Assembly: GCA_023052935.1 (NCBI GenBank)
Contig: CM041292.1
Location: 137,840,951 to 137,904,950 of the forward strand
Reading direction: 5' to 3'
Length of the DNA: 64,000 bases
Source of the DNA: Piezodorus guildinii
Taxonomy: Eukaryota > Arthropoda > Insecta > Hemiptera > Pentatomidae
In this document: in pieces, positions 11,311 to 21,334 of the stretch
Layout: every line of letters starts with the position of its first letter
Numbering within the stretch: position 1 is the first letter of the stretch
The notes under the pieces: model-generated
Seen by the model: only the letters and a program-made list of their open reading frames with translations
Told to the model about the DNA's origin: nothing
Databases searched by the model: none
Program-made: the position numbers and the translations under genes

Positions 11311-13993
11311 GTGTAAAGCCCCTAGCAATCCTATTGTGGAACGCTAACGGCCTACTCAACCACCGTGACGAACTGGACATATTTCTCCGAAACAACCATA
11401 TTGACATAGCACTCTTGACTGAAACTCACTTCTCACGACGAACACGTTTTTACATACGTGACTACATCACATATAGGTCGGACCACCCAGACAACACTTC
11501 CCATGCCGGGTCATGCATCCTTATTCATAAATCCTTACCTCATTCCCTTATTCCTTCTACTCCAACTGACGCCATACAAACAACCTCAGTGACCATTTCT
11601 ACTCGTCCTTTTCATCTCACCCTCTCAGCTGTATACTGTCCTCCTGGTATTCCTATTTCCTATAACCAATTCGAAACCCTGTTTCGATCCCTCGGACCGC
11701 GCTTTATCGCTGGAGGAGACTATAATGCTAAACACCAACGGTGGGGTTGCAGAACTTCCAACTCCCGAGGCAATCTCCTTTCCAGTGTCTCAACATCCCA
11801 TAGCTATACTGTCCTCTCACCCATGAATCCCACATATTGGCCTACATCTCTAAAAAAAAAGCCTGATATCCTGGATATATTTATCACTTCTCAAATTTCC
11901 TCCTCCCAAACCACAATCAGATCACTGAACGACCTCTCCTCAGATCATAGCCCGGTTTTGCTTTCCTTGCATTCCAGTTTTGTTCCTAAACCCCTTCCTC
12001 CTACATTGATCAAAGGACGAGTAAACTGGGACTGGACCTGGAAAGCAAATTGGACTTGAACACTCCACTTAAGACAAACAATGATATTGATACAGCTGTA
12101 AAAAAACTGACTGACTCCATAACTTGCAGCATAATTGACAACACAAAGACCACTAACATCACTGGCACTCAACATACTGATCTGCCACAGCACATTCGAT
12201 CCTTAATAAAAGAAAAACGCAGAGCGAGATCGAAGTGGCATAAGACTCGATACCCAACTGACAAAACGTACTATACCAAACTAACTAACAAACTCAAGTC
12301 AGAAATAAAAACATACAAAATTCAAAATTTACTCAACTTTACTGAAAATCTTACTACAACAGACAACTCATTATGGACAACCACAAAAAAACTTCTTAAG
12401 TTCAAAGACTGTAACCATCCACTCCTGACTGAAAACCAAACCTGGACAAGATCTGACGAAGAGAAAGCCCAGATATTCGGACAACATCTTTACAATACTT
12501 ATACTCCACATCCAGATATCCTTAATCCCAATCACCTTGAAAGGATAGAAGAAGACCTAACTATTCCCCTTCAAATGACCCCTCCACCTAAAGCTTTCCA
12601 TCCTTCAGAAATATCCAATATCATTCATAGATTACCTGCTCGAAAGGCTCCTGGCCATGACCAAATCACTTCCCATATCTTAAAACATCTCCCGCAAAAA
12701 GCCATCCTTTTCCTCACGTACATCTACAATGCCGTACTCCGTACTACTTATTATCCTGCCTCCTGGAAATTATCCATAGTAAAAATGATTCCTAAACCCA
12801 AAAAGTCACCTGAAAACCCATCTTCCTACCGTCCCATATCTCTTTTATGTATTATGGGTAAAATTCTGGAGAAACTCCTTCTGAAACGTATATACCCAAT
12901 CCTTGATTCCCATCATATTATTCCAGATCACCAATTCGGATTCCGTACATCTCACTCCACTATCCAGCAATGCCATCGTGTGGTGGACGTTGTCTCCTCT
13001 GCGTTGGAGCGCGGATTGTTCTGCACGGGAGCCTTTCTCGACGTAGAGCAGGCCTTTGACCGAGTCTGGCACCCGGGGTTGCTTTACAAGCTCCGTCTAT
13101 TCCTCCCTCCTACCTATTTTCTAATTATCCAATCCTACCTCGCTGATAGATCTTTTAAAATAAATCACAATAGTTCCTATTCCTCCCTGTTTTCTCAATC
13201 TGCTGGTGTTCCTCAAGGTAGCATCCTAGGACCCGTTCTTTATACAGTTTATACAGCTGATATCCCAACCCATCCAAGCACTTTCCTTTCTACCTATGCT
13301 GATGACACGTGTGTGCTATCAGTAGACAATGATCCTGTTACAGCCTCTCACATTCTTCAATCCCACATCCGAGACCTTGAAGTATGGTGTCAGAATTGGA
13401 GGATTAAAATTAATTCTAACAAATCCCACCAGATAACATTTACCCTACGTCGTAAACCAATGACTTCCTGCCCTACAGTATCCTTTAATGACACTCCGCT
13501 AGCCCCTGTTGAACAGATTCGATACCTAGGACTCCACCTTGACAAACGTCTGACATGGAATCCTCATACAAGACTTAAACGACAAGAAACTGCTCGACGT
13601 TTTCGACTACTTCAACACTTACTGGACAAACGCTCCAACCTTCCACTTAATTACAAAAGACTTATTTATATGACCATCATAAGACCGATATGGACTTACG
13701 GAGTAGAGCTATGGGGCTCTACTAAACCATCGAATTCTTCTCGTATCCAATCCTTGCAATCCAAAATCCTTCGTAAAATCCTTAACGCTCCTTACTTTGT
13801 CACGAATAAGCTTATCCATAAAGACCTTAATATCCCATATGTTACTGAACTAGCCCGAACCAGGTACCAATCATTCCATGAAAAACTCCATTTCCACTCT
13901 AATCCACTAGTTTCTATCTTATCATCCTCTTCAATCCCTGATAATCCTCCGAGGCGTCTGAAAAGAAGATGGCCCCGAGACCTTCTAGTTTAA
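11307..13993 (+). pseudogene. LINE A ORF2, AP-endonuclease plus reverse transcriptase, one frameshift
   Basis: Starts at the ATG that overlaps the ORF1 stop (ATGA), a layout typical of coupled translation. Segment 1 (11307-12059) is an exonuclease-endonuclease-phosphatase fold: WNANGL with N14, TETH with E39, GGDYNAKH with D138 and N140, and SSDHSP with D213/H214. These would nick target DNA. Segment 2 (about 12050-13993, the frame lower by one) is the reverse transcriptase: SYRPISLL, DHQFGFR, FLDVEQAFD (D331 of the segment), AGVPQGSILGP, YADDT (416-420) and YLGLHLD, ending RLKRRWPRDLLV. All catalytic residues are present. The frames join near 12045-12055, where one missing base (or two extra) breaks an ORF of about 895 aa. 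The 647-residue length of segment 2 comes from a non-ATG codon and is not a real start. No RNase H domain. Confidence 0.92.
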
Positions 13994-14140
13994 AATATTT
14001 TTAGAGCGCTGCCAATGGGTGGCGTCTCTTCATGTATTTCATGTCATTTTCCTATATCCATCACATTTACTTGTTGTATATAATTATACAGTTGTAAATA
14101 TCAATAAATAGTTTAAAAAAAAAAAAAATAAAAAAAAAAA
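13994..14140 (+). terminator. LINE A 3' UTR, poly(A) signal and tail
   Basis: About 120 bp of 3' UTR including TTTTTAGAGCGCTGCCAATGGGTGG-like sequence that recurs at the ends of the decayed A copies (32310, 37880 on the minus strand), then AATAAA at 14103-14108 and an A-rich tail from 14115. Confidence 0.85.
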
Positions 14141-15183
14141 TAATGCGTTAGGTATATAATAATAATATGACAGTAATAAATTATGGGAACATAAATAATA
14201 TTAAATGTAAAATGATAATAAGATGACAATTATAAAGTATGGAAATAAGGTGACAGTTATAAAGTATGGAAATAAACAAAATTAAGATGATAGTTATATA
14301 ATATGGAAGTAGACATAATAGAGATGATAATATTGTAATGAGAATATATAAATAGAGACTAAGTAAATGAAAAAAAAATGATAAAGGAAAAATATGTGAA
14401 CAATTAAAATTTTAAATATTAACAATTTTGAGTTGATATATGACGGTAATATATTAAAAACATAGTTAAGAGTATAGGTAATATATAAAAAAATATAGTC
14501 ATTACAAAAGAGAAACAGTATGAATAAAAAATAATAATTTAAATTTTAAAATAATGTAATATTAAACTAATAATTATATGTCAGGATATGTAACGGAGAA
14601 AGATATGAGTATGGAAAGGGGGAGAAAGAAATGGGCGATGAAAAAAGACCCTTATCAATAAGAAAAAATACTTACGTGACGACGTGAAAGCGTTGCCTAC
14701 AGAAGTGATGTTTCCCAGTTTAAAAAAACGCTCATTGTGTGGAACGGAAAATATGAGAACTAGAATGTCCGTTAGGAAAATTCCAAGAAGCTAAGTTATG
14801 TTTACTGATTCGATTGTTAAAAAATAGCCAAAAGTCATTACTTGAGAGTACTTGAGTTATTACTTATGAGTATTTGATAAAATTGTAAGAAATAGTGACG
14901 AGGTAAAGATTAAAAGATTTTAAGTAATAACGGATGACGATGATAAATGATGAATGATGATAAGGTAATAACGAATGACGATAAGGAGCTGTCGAAGGAA
15001 ATGATAAATAAACAGTAATCTAGTAGGTAAACAAATAAATAAATAAAAAAGGGGAGTACGAAAATTAAATAAATATATAAATAAAAAAATTGATAATAAA
15101 TAAATAAAAATAAAATTATGAAGAGATGATCAGATGGTTGTTTAAAAAATGAGCTAGGGATGCTTTATTAAATTTAATATTTG
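14141..15183 (-). mobile_element. Penelope-like element, region between endonuclease and LINE A insertion
   Basis: Very A/G-rich on the plus strand, without coding capacity. It is the stretch between the GIY-YIG remnant and the ribozyme end of the same minus-strand element. It holds local tandem repeats: about three units of GATGACAATTATAAAGTATGG-type at 14215-14330, and AATGACGATAAGG-type units at 14930-15000. Assignment to the element rests on position and orientation. Confidence 0.6.
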
Positions 15184-15513
15184 GGAATAAGCTAGTGACA
15201 AGTTATGTTTGTCAGTCTTTTGATTAACAGGAAGGGGTTCTAGTTGTATGTAAATGCATTCTGTAATGAGTCGTTTGTCATGGTTGGGAACAGTGGCAAG
15301 AATGAATGTTTTATCAAAATCAAAGGAATGGTTAAGGGTTAAGGAATATTCTGAAAGTTTTGAAGCGGTAGAATTTTTGGAGGAAATTGTATATTTGTGT
15401 CGGGTGATGCGATCTTTGAGAAGGTTTTTGGTTTCACCAATATAGGCAGAGTTGCAATTAGGAGTTCCGCAAGCTTCTTGAGCAAGAATATAAATAGGAA
15501 GAGGAGAGTCTAT
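15184..15513 (-). pseudogene. Penelope-like element, GIY-YIG endonuclease domain remnant
   Basis: The minus strand from about 15513 reads LAQEACGTPNCNSAYIGET, then KNLLKDRITRHKYTISS, a segment with SEYSLTLNHSFDF, TFILATVPNHDKRLITECIYI and QLEPLPVNQ. YIGET and the following R (in RITRH) match the catalytic core of the GIY-YIG nuclease of Penelope retroelements, the paired Cys before it (CG..NC) match their zinc-finger-like linker, and E in RLITECIY fits the metal-binding Glu. The frame is open over this stretch. The reverse-transcriptase part that should precede it is absent: upstream sequence switches to family-B LINE coding, so the element is 5'-truncated. The open frame at 15254-15445 (+) is its shadow. 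Confidence 0.87.
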
Positions 15514-15745
15514 GACTTTCTGCGCATAATTTTCGTGTTGTATGTCTGTTAAGTCTGTGTGAGTTTGAAAAACAGCTGAATGATAGTCAGTAAAAATTAC
15601 AGATTTCTCTCTGTCCGACGCAGCTCAAGAACCATCGTCTTTTCTCAATGGGACGGACACTTCACGATGTTTTAGGAGGCGCTTGGTATGTTGCCAAAGA
15701 CTGTTGTCGTCGATGTATGTTTCTTTACTAATTAAAACTTATGTT
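15505..15745 (-). pseudogene. family-B LINE ORF2, upstream part of the split copy
   Basis: The minus strand reads TYIDDNSLWQHTKRLLKHREV, SVPLRKDDGS-stop, then SDREKSVIFTDYHSAVFQ and HENYAQKVIDSPLP, matching STDDGSLWKHTKKLLKH...VPLRKEDGSW and SDGEKSEVFADHLSSVF in the copy at 60539-63235. The family-B homology stops where the GIY-YIG sequence begins and resumes at about 8930, so the Penelope-like element interrupts it; about 25 residues of B are missing at the junction. The upstream end near 15745 is probably where this B copy was 5'-truncated. Confidence 0.82.
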
Positions 15746-17277
15746 TTTGTTTACTTGGAAGAGAAAGTGAGGTTATCTTGATGAAACATCTATAAAGCTT
15801 ATTCTAAATGACTGAATTTCCTTGATAGAAATGATAGGTCTTTAAAAAAAATGTGCTATGTGTACCACCAACTCATCCAGTTTACAGTCACATTCAGATT
15901 ACGATTACATACTTTAAGGTGATATATCTCTACAGGATGATGATGTTTTACAATTAAATAAAACAACATGCATTCTCAACATAATCTACTTCAACGAACG
16001 TACTCTTTTTTTCAATAAAATTCCAGCCCAGATCAAGAATTAAAAAAAGGTTTCCATTTCTATCGGCAGTCCCGATGACTGCCTGAATCGCAATTTTTTT
16101 TTTTTTTTTTTTTTTTTATTAGTTTCGGAAAAACCATCAAACTCACCTTAGAAACTGATATTATAATACAACATAAGTACATATCATATTTTTATTTTTC
16201 CTTTCTTGAAATATCTGCATTATAAATGCTTATGATGAGTTCATTGGTGAATTATTTATAATTTAAATGACACTCCAAACGTAAATGTAGTAATTAGTAA
16301 TTATCCTCAAAAAATATTTAACCTTGGACCGTGTTTTAATTCTAACGACTTCTATCTATTCTTTGTAAAGCCCCAGCATGAGGTTGAGTTATTTATTCCT
16401 CCGAGGCCCACACCCCTAGTCCTGAATAGAAATTGGAAGAATGCTGATACATCTGCTACGTTACAGAAGTGGAATTTATTCCTAGGTCGCTACTGCACCG
16501 AGAGATGGGGAACAGCCTGCCGTATATTAAGCTGATATTAAACAATGAGACTTATTTGTTTGGGAAGCGGCTTTATTTATTGTGTACGTGTTGTTGGTTG
16601 AGCTAGTTGCCCACGATAAAAGTACAATTTATGAAGCGAGTGTTTCAACTTAGCAAACAATGCTTCCAGTCAGGGCTATTTGTTAAACAATCTAAGTTAT
16701 TTGTTACTCTTTTATATTGTTATTTGAGTTAGTGCTACAGAAAAAGATGTTAATCTTGGATAAGCCTTATCTATTTTTAAGCAGCCCATTGTGAAGTTTT
16801 AGTTGGACTTGTTTTGTTCTAACTACAACTTTTTTATCTCAATTCAAGGAGAACAATAATAATAATAATAACGCGGGTCGTCTAAGAACTGAATGAGTCA
16901 GTCTGAATGTGGTGTCATTTAGGTTTACAAAAAGCACTGCATGACTGATTTAGAATTAATCTCTATGGGATAAGCAATTCATCAAAACGAAAACTTAGCA
17001 AGAACATATTATGTTTACCTTCTAGGATCTATTTAGTATTATATCTATGCGTCGTCAGAGATCAGGAACATGTAAATAACTTAAAAGAGGTTCAGTTTAT
17101 TTATTTATTTTATTTTTTAAATGAAACATAAATGATAATTCTTTTACAACTTAAAATTACTCCAACAGCTTTGGATGATTTTAGATGAAATTGTCAAAGA
17201 TTAGTCTTTACTGTCAGTTATTGTGTATTGAATTATTTGTGCCAATTTATTCGGTTTATTAATATTTTATATTTCAA
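15746..17277. other. intronic spacer with a GC-richer patch at 16360-16640
   Basis: A poly(T) run at 16096-16118 may be the tail of a vanished minus-strand retroposon. 16360-16640 is GC-richer, not repeated in the window and non-coding in all frames I read; it is a candidate conserved non-coding element only by composition. An (AAT) run sits at 16855-16872. Confidence 0.3.
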
Positions 17278-17378
17278 ATGAACTATCTTGTGGTGTACCA
17301 AAGGGCTCATCACTGTCTACTACTCTTTTTACTGTCTACAATAATGATCTTCCGCTCCTTATTGATCACTCTTAATGT
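17278..17378 (+). pseudogene. LINE reverse-transcriptase scrap
   Basis: Reads ELSCGVPKGSSLSTTLFTVYNNDLPLLIDHS before a stop. GVP(Q/K)GS.LS..LF..Y.NDLP is reverse-transcriptase motif B and the following segment. It differs from families A and B. Too short to place in a clade. Confidence 0.7.
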
Positions 17379-17714
17379 GTAATGGTGTTATGGTGATTCA
17401 GTGTTTTTAAACCTAGGCAACACCGAATCGCCATAACCTCCCTCCTTACAACGTTATAAATTACATATGTTCTTAAGCTAATAGGCTTATAACAACCTTA
17501 CATTAACTTATTTAAATTCAGGTATATTGTACGTCTATATACTACTCATATTTCAGGAATATTTTTTTTTTGTGAGTAAATTAGAAAACAATTTATTTTC
17601 CCTTCTTCTCCGTCCTCCGTAATATATATTTTTCAATTTAATCGCAAGTGTACCCCATGGTGAAAAATAAAAAGAGCATTTTTTTTCCTCATAAATATAT
17701 CAATGAATTAAATA

Positions 17715-17812
17715 GCGATTCACTCACAGCCTCTCCCGTGGGTATGTGATACTAGTCAGCCTACTGGTCTCGCAAAAGAAAAATGCATAAGGAGTGATGA
17801 CCCTACACTATT
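17715..17812 (+). repeat. SINE family 1, fragment
   Basis: The body sequence (GATTCACTCACAGCCTCTCC, GGGTATGTGATAC, GTCAGCC, GGAGTGATGACCCTACACTA) is the reverse complement of 18600-18705. The tRNA-like head is missing. Confidence 0.8.

Positions 17813-17815
<3 letters not shown>

Positions 17816-17861
<46 letters not shown>
17816..17861. repeat. (TA)n microsatellite
   Basis: About 22 TA units. It creates a spurious open frame at 17794-18165. Confidence 0.95.
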
Positions 17862-17864
<3 letters not shown>

Positions 17865-18509
17865 TTATTTTTTTAGTTTTTTCTTCCTTCTCCAAAACTT
17901 CCCTCCCATAAGGATTAAGGGGCTAAAATTTTGCATAAGGTTGTTTCTCATAGGTGTGAATCAGTGGTATAATTTTTTTTGTAATATACGCGGGGACAGA
18001 TTTCACATGCTTATTCTGCCAGGCTCTGTAATTACCTCGAAAATAATCTATTTAACCGAACGACACTGCATTGATTCAACAAGTTGTTACAGATATACGA
18101 CTAGTAATCTATCTTTTTTAATGAAAACTGTATATAAATACATTTCTTACCTAATTAGTAAATAAATAATAATTTTAAAGCAGGAGATATTTTGAATCCT
18201 GTAATCTTAAGGTGTAATAAAGGGAATGACTGGAGCAGAACAACCGAGGCGAGGTGGGATCTGACTTGCAAACGCGCTGCTCATTTAAATGTCATTCTGA
18301 AGTGCACCTTAATGAAGGTACACTTTACACTCGTTGACTTCTGAATAGTAGCACGTTGAATGAGTGAAGGCTTGTAAGATATGGAGTTTGGATATTCAGA
18401 GAATGAAACTTCTAATCTTAAATACCTATTTCATATAATTTAGATATTTTTTTTAATAAATAATAACCGTGCTAAAATTTATATTTATAATTAGAATAAT
18501 AAATAATTA

Positions 18510-18832
18510 CGATTTGTTCTCATTCATTCATTCAGTGGCGCGACAGGCCGTGCAGGCCCTGGGCCTCGCAGTGTGATTACACTCGCGTTTCTTGATTCTA
18601 TTTTTAGTGTAGGGTCATCACTCCCTACGACTAATTTTGTGAGTGGCCACCCTTTGGCTGACGGGTCTCACATACCCGAGGGAGAGGTTGTGAGTGAATC
18701 CCCATTTTTTTAGATCCTTATAAAAGTCCCGCCGGGACTGGGATTCGAACTCAGAACCTGTATCATGAGAGACTAGCGCGCTACTCAGCCACGGGCTCCC
18801 TAAATTTGTTAGAACAAATCCCGATTTGTTCT
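18510..18832 (-). mobile_element. tRNA-derived SINE (family 1), full length with 11-bp TSD
   Basis: The element is 18521-18821 on the minus strand, flanked by CGATTTGTTCT at 18510-18520 and 18822-18832. Its 5' head (18726-18800) is tRNA-like: GAGCCCGTGGCTGAGTAG (box A) and GGTTCTGAGTTCGAATCCC (box B). A ~170-bp body follows, shared with fragments at 17715-17812 and 32985-33125, and a (GAAT)n tail at 18521-18534. It would be transcribed by RNA polymerase III from the internal boxes and moved by a LINE in trans. Partner LINE unknown: the tail is not shared with A, B or C. Confidence 0.9.
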
Positions 18833-18907
18833 AATAAAAGAAAATGTAGCCTACATAATGTACGTATTATTTATAAATACTAACATAAGGATATGATATG
18901 CTTAGTA

Positions 18908-19806
18908 TTGGGTTGATGCAAAATTAATGCAGGTTTCCTCTATTGCAATATCTTAATTCCAATTGTGTAAACAAAGCTAATCCTAACATTGATCATTATT
19001 ATACAAAAACAAACCTTATCTAATACCCTCTCTTTCACCATGAATTTGTTTAGTAAAATCGTTTTGTTCAGTGTGTTCAAAGGTCTTGAATCGAAAATGT
19101 CAAAGTGCGATTTTCGTCAAATTTATTTTTACGAATTTAAATTAGGGCGCAGCGCTGCGCAAACGGCTCGTAATATTAATGAAGTGTGGGGTCAGGGGGC
19201 TATTAATGAGTGCACGGTGCAGCGTTGGTTCCAGAAGTTTCGCAGAGGAGATTTCGACCTCGAAGACAAGGAAGGTCGGGGCCGTCATCTTGCTCTGGAC
19301 AACGACCAGCTGAGGTCAAAAGTGGAAGAAGACCCAACCAAAACCACACGAGAAATGGCGGCGGAACTCGGAACTCAAAAATTGCAACGTCTTTGCCCAG
19401 CATTGATGAATCGGAAGGGGCCGATCCTGCTCCACGATAACGCCAGACCACACGTTGCACAACCAACGCTTCGACGACTGCACGAGTTGGGCTACGAAGT
19501 TCTCCAACATCCGCCTTATTCACCTGACCTCTCTCCTACAGACTTCCACTTTTTCAGGCATCTGGACAACTTTTTGAGGGAGAAAAATTTTCAAAACCAG
19601 GACGACATTGAAAATTCTTTTCGTGATTTCATTGAGTCCAGGGATTCGGATTTTTTTTCTGGTGGAATAAGCAAGCTTGTTGAACGTTGGCAAAAGTGCA
19701 TTGATTCAGATGGAAATTATTTTGATTAAATATATATGATTAAAGTAAAGATATGGCGTATTTACAATACCTACTAAAAACCTGCATTAATTTTGCATCA
19801 ACCCAA
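18908..19806 (+). mobile_element. mariner transposon, internally deleted (899 bp)
   Basis: Terminal inverted repeats start TTGGGTTGATGCAAAATTAA (18908) and end with the reverse complement at 19806. TA lies immediately outside both ends (18906-18907, 19807-19808), the mariner TSD. A normal mariner is about 1.3 kb; this copy is short because roughly 330 bp of the transposase gene are missing. Both ends look intact, so transposase supplied by another copy could mobilise it. Confidence 0.95.
19097..19729 (+). pseudogene. mariner transposase, in-frame internal deletion
   Basis: The ATG at 19097 (MSKCDFRQIYFYEFKLG) is the likely start; an upstream in-frame ATG at 18989 lies in the leader. 210 aa against about 345 for the family. 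The DNA-binding helix-turn-helix half (1-90: ARNINEVWG, VQRWFQKFRRGDF, TTREMAAELG) is retained. Then the protein jumps from ELGT to QKLQRLCPAL, losing about 110-120 residues that include the first catalytic Asp. The second and third catalytic residues remain: D114 in HDNARPH and D149 in SPTDFHFF, 34 residues between them (DD34D). A GGAACTC direct repeat marks the deletion junction. The product cannot catalyse transposition but could still bind the terminal repeats. Confidence 0.93.
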
Positions 19807-20714
19807 TATTATCCACCTATTTGATCCATCTATGTATGATGAGTGATAATTAGAAGACAAAAAATTAGAGTATCCTAATTCTTTTTTCCTCTCGCGTGCT
19901 CTAGAGTCATATTAAGTTAAGCTGGAGGATTAAATAATTCACTTAGAAGACTATCGTTTGGTGATTTGGTGAATGTTTTTACACCTACCTCTGCAATATT
20001 TATATTAAAAGTTTTATTTACTATAAAGCATAAACAAAATCATAAATGTTCACATTCACTAGTTATATTTGTTATTATAAAGTTGTCAATACCAATGCAA
20101 TAAATAAGAAAAGAAAAAGAATTTTAGAAACTATGTGACCCAAAAGAATAAGCACATCTGGTAAGGTTATTTATTTATTTTGTCTAAATTCTCAACTCTC
20201 AGTTAATCTATATTATAAAAACGTAAAGTGGTATACTATATTGTTACAAGATTTATGAAACAATCCCATAATATTTAATTCTAATATCAACATTCATCCA
20301 ATAACAGGTGACCTTCTAAACGTTCATTAGAAATACTTAAAATTATTTTAAGAACCAAAACTCTATATTAAATGATTATTTTCTACTTCTATTTTTATTT
20401 TCAAGGGGTTTCTTACAATTTAAACTCAATTTTTCGTGTTTTCGTGTTTAAATTTTTAAGATATGTGTTCTTTCAAGCTAGAGAATATTTTAGTATTGTG
20501 TTATGTTCACTCAAAGGTCTTAATCCAACATATTTTTCTGTTATATGAGTATAGATGTAAACGTTGTAAAGGGGGCGAACAGAAGTTTCAGCCAGCTCTT
20601 TTGTTGTTTTAGATAATAGCCTTTTTTTATATATAAAAAATATTGAAAATATTATTACCTTTGAAGCTTGTTTATGATACTTTAACATATAAAATGTTGG
20701 CAAAAAATGTTTCA
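19807..20714. other. AT-rich spacer, no feature seen
   Basis: No open frame with family resemblance, no repeat shared with the rest of the window. Confidence 0.5.
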
Positions 20715-21000
20715 TTCAATCATTCATTACTTGGAGTTACGGTCAAATAAGAACCAAAGCCTTCTCCAATATTCTGTTCCATTCGTTTTTATTCATTACC
20801 TGATGTTCTTCTTTCTAGGTCCTCTTCCACGTCGTCCAGTCATTGTTTACGAGACTCCTTCGTGAAGAGCCAGTAAGACCGTACAGAATATGTTTAGTCA
20901 TTCTCGACGTAGACATATTTTCGACGTGTTTAAGCCAACCCAATAATCTTTTCTCTATGACACTAACTTTGTCCGCTTTAAAAATATCTCTTTAAGTTGG
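20715..21000 (-). pseudogene. RTE-like LINE, C-terminal remnant
   Basis: The minus strand from about 21000 reads KADKVSVIEKRLLGWLKHVENM, STSRMTKHILYGLTGSSRRS, WTTWKRT, then NEWNRILEKALVLI. This resembles the end of RTE-type and related LINE proteins (RLRW.GH..RM...R, RGRP..RW.D, DR..WR). It has stops. The assignment is from the motif series alone. Confidence 0.55.
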
Positions 21001-21262
21001 GAGTATATTCTTGCTCTAAAAACAATTTTCCGTACAGGACCAAATATCCTTCTCAGAATTATTCAACCCATGCACTTTGCCTGTTTTCTTTAGCGGCGAA
21101 AAATATTTATGAAATCAAAATTATAATATTGGACTTTTACTTACGTTGGTTGTTAAAAAAAAAAAAAAAATATATTATTAAATTAAGTCAGATAAGATTT
21201 TTTTTAAAAAACCATATACAGTATCAATGCAAGGAATTAGTCAGGGTGGCGGTCATTAAATG

Positions 21263-21295
21263 AAACAACTAAATAGTTTCAACTATTTATTGTTT
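21263..21295 (-). other. 15-bp hairpin downstream of the second hammerhead
   Basis: Arms 21263-21277 (AAACAACTAAATAGT) and 21282-21295 (ACTATTTATTGTTT) pair with one bulge and a 4-nt loop. Same position relative to the ribozyme as the hairpin at 8942-8977. Confidence 0.8.
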
Positions 21296-21334
21296 GCCAA
21301 CGTTTCGACCCCCTTTGTGGGTCATCATCAGGGC
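21296..21334 (-). ncRNA. hammerhead ribozyme motif, second copy
   Basis: Minus strand: GCC, CTGATGA (21325-21331), one T, stem II GACCC/GGGTC around a short loop, GAAAC (21302-21306), GTT as the cleavage triplet, GGC (21296-21298) pairing with the first GCC. Compared with 8977-9015, stem II differs in sequence but still pairs, the cleavage triplet is GUU instead of GUC, and the extra base after CTGATGA is again present. Stem III is again only AC/GU. Confidence 0.85.

Larger units (their letters stand above)
9066..14140 (+). mobile_element. full-length jockey-type LINE (family A)
   Basis: A complete non-LTR retrotransposon of 5075 bp: 5' UTR (9066-9702), ORF1 (9703-11310), ORF2 with AP-endonuclease and reverse transcriptase (11307-13993), short 3' UTR, AATAAA at 14103-14108 and an A-rich tail to 14140. 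It is bounded by TAATGCGTT at 9057-9065 and 14141-14149 (11 bp if two A residues shared with the tail are counted). The two ORFs overlap by ATGA. There is no RNase H domain and ORF1 has three CCHC knuckles, as in the jockey clade. The perfect TSD and nearly intact ORFs mark a recent insertion, into a Penelope-like element. Defects are one amber codon in ORF1 and one frameshift in ORF2. Confidence 0.93.

Noticed and set aside
12050..12059. Programmed frameshift between the endonuclease and reverse transcriptase of LINE A
   Set aside because: No slippery heptamer is visible at the junction and jockey-type ORF2 is normally one frame; a small indel mutation is simpler.
15254..15445. 63-aa protein on the plus strand
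   Set aside because: Antisense shadow of the GIY-YIG endonuclease remnant.
17794..18165. 123-aa protein
   Set aside because: Starts by translating the (TA)n microsatellite and a T-rich tract; no motif.
18726..18800. tRNA gene on the minus strand
   Set aside because: Box A and box B are present but the acceptor stem does not pair, it continues into a repeated body and tail, and a TSD surrounds the whole unit: it is a SINE head.
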